Source: an uncultured Alistipes sp. (GTDB taxonomy: Bacteria; Bacteroidota; Bacteroidia; Bacteroidales; Rikenellaceae). From it: a stretch of 7,993 nucleotides of DNA. A program made the translations under genes and the position numbers. The first letter of the stretch is position 1, and every line of letters begins with the position of its first letter. Shown piece after piece: positions 6,714 through 7,993 of the stretch. The notes under the pieces were generated by a model, which was given only the letters and a program-made list of their open reading frames with translations, did no database searches and was not told the origin of the DNA. Location of the stretch: contig CAAFWE010000173.1 of the NCBI GenBank assembly GCA_900766655.1, positions 1 through 7,993 on the forward strand. The letters are read 5' to 3'.

Positions 6714-6744
6714 CAAAGATAGTAAAAAAAGGAATGTGAGCAAA
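6714..6744 (-). promoter_or_regulatory. Bacteroidota housekeeping promoter for the FMN-riboswitch transcript
   Basis: On the - strand TTTG (6741-6744) is followed after 19 nt by TATCTTTG (6714-6721). This matches the -33 TTTG and -7 TAnnTTTG consensus of the Bacteroidota primary sigma factor with normal spacing. The predicted transcript start, around 6707, is just upstream of the riboswitch P1 helix at 6704. Confidence 0.85.
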
Positions 6745-6764
6745 CTTTTTCTGCCCATAAACGC

Positions 6765-6810
6765 AATTTACACTATTTGCACACCCAAAAATGTACAAAT
6801 AGTGTAAATT
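6765..6810. repeat. Perfect 15-bp inverted repeat upstream of the FMN-riboswitch promoter
   Basis: AATTTACACTATTTG (6765-6779) and CAAATAGTGTAAATT (6796-6810) are exact reverse complements around a 16-nt centre; three more pairs are possible after one mismatch. The repeat sits 20 bp upstream of the -33 box and 58 bp beyond the phosphoesterase stop codon. No T-tract follows on the - strand, which makes a simple intrinsic terminator doubtful. It could be the phosphoesterase transcript's 3' hairpin or an operator for a dimeric regulator. Confidence 0.75.
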
Positions 6811-6826
6811 ATAAGATAGGTATTGC

Positions 6827-6856
6827 GGTGGTTACTGAAGAGTCTCCCCCACCACC
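6827..6856 (-). terminator. Weak hairpin after the phosphoesterase gene
   Basis: GGTGGT (6827-6832) and ACCACC (6851-6856) can pair across an 18-nt loop, 12 bases past the stop codon at 6868-6870. There is no T-tract. It may contribute to 3'-end formation together with the stronger inverted repeat at 6765-6810, but by itself it is poor evidence. Confidence 0.25.
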
Positions 6857-6867
6857 ATCAAATGCCA

Positions 6868-7972
6868 TTAGAAGCTATACGCAGCTGTCTGCTTGCCTTC
6901 GAAGTCCTCGGCAATCACAACCATCTTTTCGTGGTCGGCGCGGATATTGAGGAGTGTAGCACTGCCATTCTCGAGGATTGGGAATGAGCACTTCTTGTTC
7001 GCCTCGTGCATTACCGAGTTGTGGGTGTAACCACAAATCATAAGGGTGATGCCAGCCTTCTCGAGGATAGGCACAAAGAGCGAGTTGAGTTCCTTGCTGA
7101 CAGCCGAAACGCCAGCTACTGGTGGGATATGCATAAGGGCAACCTTAAACTTGGCACTCTTGACATCCTCGCTCTCGAGGGCCTTTGCAAGCCAATCGGC
7201 CTGCTCCTTGCGGTAGGCCTCGAAGTTGGTACCAGCCGCCTTATCCTTCTTGTCAGAGCCAGAGTCGAGCACGATGAAGCAGGTCGAGCCATAGCGAACA
7301 GTGTAGTAAGGCTTGCCAGTCGAGGTTGGGAAGTAGGTGAGGTAGTCCATACCGAGCTTGCCCACCGACTCATTCACACCACGAGTCATAAAGAGCGGCA
7401 CCTCGTGGAATGGAGTCTCGCCATTCTTGAGGTTGTTTACTCGTCCCGAAATCTTGTGGTAGACCGAGGTCTGCTTGCTATCGGCACTCGAAGCCATATC
7501 GCCCACGAAGAGTACAGCGTCGGTCTTCTTGCGGTTGACACGCTTGTTGAGCAACTCGTATGTGCCCTCGTTACCGTGCTGGTCGTTCATAAGGATGAAG
7601 TCAACCGACTTCTTTGCATAGTCGAGTGTCTTAACCCAAATGTGACGATAGGAGAAAATGCGGGTTGATGCTACGCGACCATACATAGTGCGACCACCCT
7701 TGTTGCTGGTAATCTCCTGTGAGTAGGCACGATAGCGGAAGCCAGTCTTGCCATCGGTGCTCGGATTTGGGATCGTGATTGAGTGGTACTTGGTAGGCAA
7801 CTTACGACCAAGCACAGTCTGGAAGAACTTTGGACGCTCCTCGGCATAGAAGTGCATCTTGTCGTTAGGTGCAGTCTCCACCCACGAAATAGCGGTCTTG
7901 TCAGTACCCCAAACGATGGTTACGGTCTCCTTGGTCACCGCCTGAACATAGGGGCCATAGGTGATTTTGATT
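6868..7972 (-). CDS. Metallophosphoesterase with purple-acid-phosphatase-like N-terminal domain, 5'-truncated, altered metal site
   Basis: The reading frame is open to the last genomic base (7972), so the N-terminus, including any signal peptide, is missing. A GTG at 7938 is not a credible start, because coding sequence (ITYGPYVQAV) continues upstream. Numbering from that GTG, a fibronectin-like domain similar to the N-terminal domain of purple acid phosphatases covers about 1-80. A calcineurin-type catalytic domain follows: D119-Q-H121, G146-D147, MTRGVNES at 184-191, LMHIPP at 268-273 (H270) and GYTH at 303-306. The family pattern is DxH, GD, GNHE/D, H and GHxH. Here GNHE has become GVNE and the first His of GHxH has become Tyr304. 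Family members hydrolyse phosphomonoesters or diesters with two metals, usually outside the cytoplasm in Bacteroidales. The substrate is unknown and full activity is doubtful. The gene ends 124 bp upstream of the - strand promoter at 6714-6744. Confidence 0.85.
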
Positions 7973-7993
7973 AGATCGGAAGAGCGTCGTGTA
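7973..7993 (+). other. Illumina TruSeq adapter sequence at the contig end (artefact)
   Basis: The final 21 bases begin AGATCGGAAGAGC and continue exactly as the TruSeq adapter found at read ends (next bases GTCGTGTA). The reverse complement is the end of the universal adapter, ending CTCTTCCGATCT. This is not genomic DNA, and any frame running through it is meaningless. Confidence 0.97.

Noticed and set aside
7936..7938. GTG as start codon of the phosphoesterase
   Set aside because: The frame stays open and protein-like (GPYVQAV) upstream to 7972, where the adapter begins; the true start is beyond the contig.

Overview
This window is the end of an assembled contig from a Bacteroidota bacterium, most likely a gut-type Bacteroidales. 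An Alistipes/Rikenellaceae-like source is possible but weakly supported. The evidence is two large TonB-dependent outer-membrane receptors (one of the Oar type), a well-formed Bacteroidota promoter (-33 TTTG, -7 TAnnTTTG), start codons without a Shine-Dalgarno sequence, and a thiamine-uptake gene order known from Bacteroides. The last 21 bases (7973-7993) are Illumina TruSeq adapter, so genomic sequence stops at 7972.

Left part (1-3110, + strand): the 3' half of a TPP riboswitch lies at the window edge. It is followed by a TonB-dependent receptor (95-2317) and a PnuC-family inner-membrane transporter of the PnuT type (2529-3110). Together they form a TPP-repressed route for thiamine across both membranes. 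The 211-bp gap between the two genes holds two copies of a short structured repeat.

Middle part (3152-6744, - strand): a 1040-residue Oar-like TonB-dependent receptor converges on the thiamine operon. Its long leader starts at a clear promoter (6714-6744), immediately enters a complete FMN riboswitch (6566-6704), and then runs about 290 nt to the start codon. That stretch contains a third copy of the structured repeat, a 9-bp hairpin and a possible second promoter. Two convergent TonB receptors therefore sit behind two vitamin-cofactor riboswitches, TPP and FMN. The Oar-like protein is a candidate outer-membrane receptor for a flavin or flavin precursor; this is inferred from the riboswitch, not from the protein sequence.

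Right part (6765-7972): a perfect 15-bp inverted repeat lies just upstream of the FMN-riboswitch promoter. Beyond it is a minus-strand calcineurin-type metallophosphoesterase with a purple-acid-phosphatase-like N-terminal domain. The contig end cuts off its start, and several of its metal-site residues are replaced.

The observations most worth following are the FMN-riboswitch/Oar-receptor pairing, the repeat family whose outer stem keeps pairing while its sequence changes, and the altered phosphoesterase active site.
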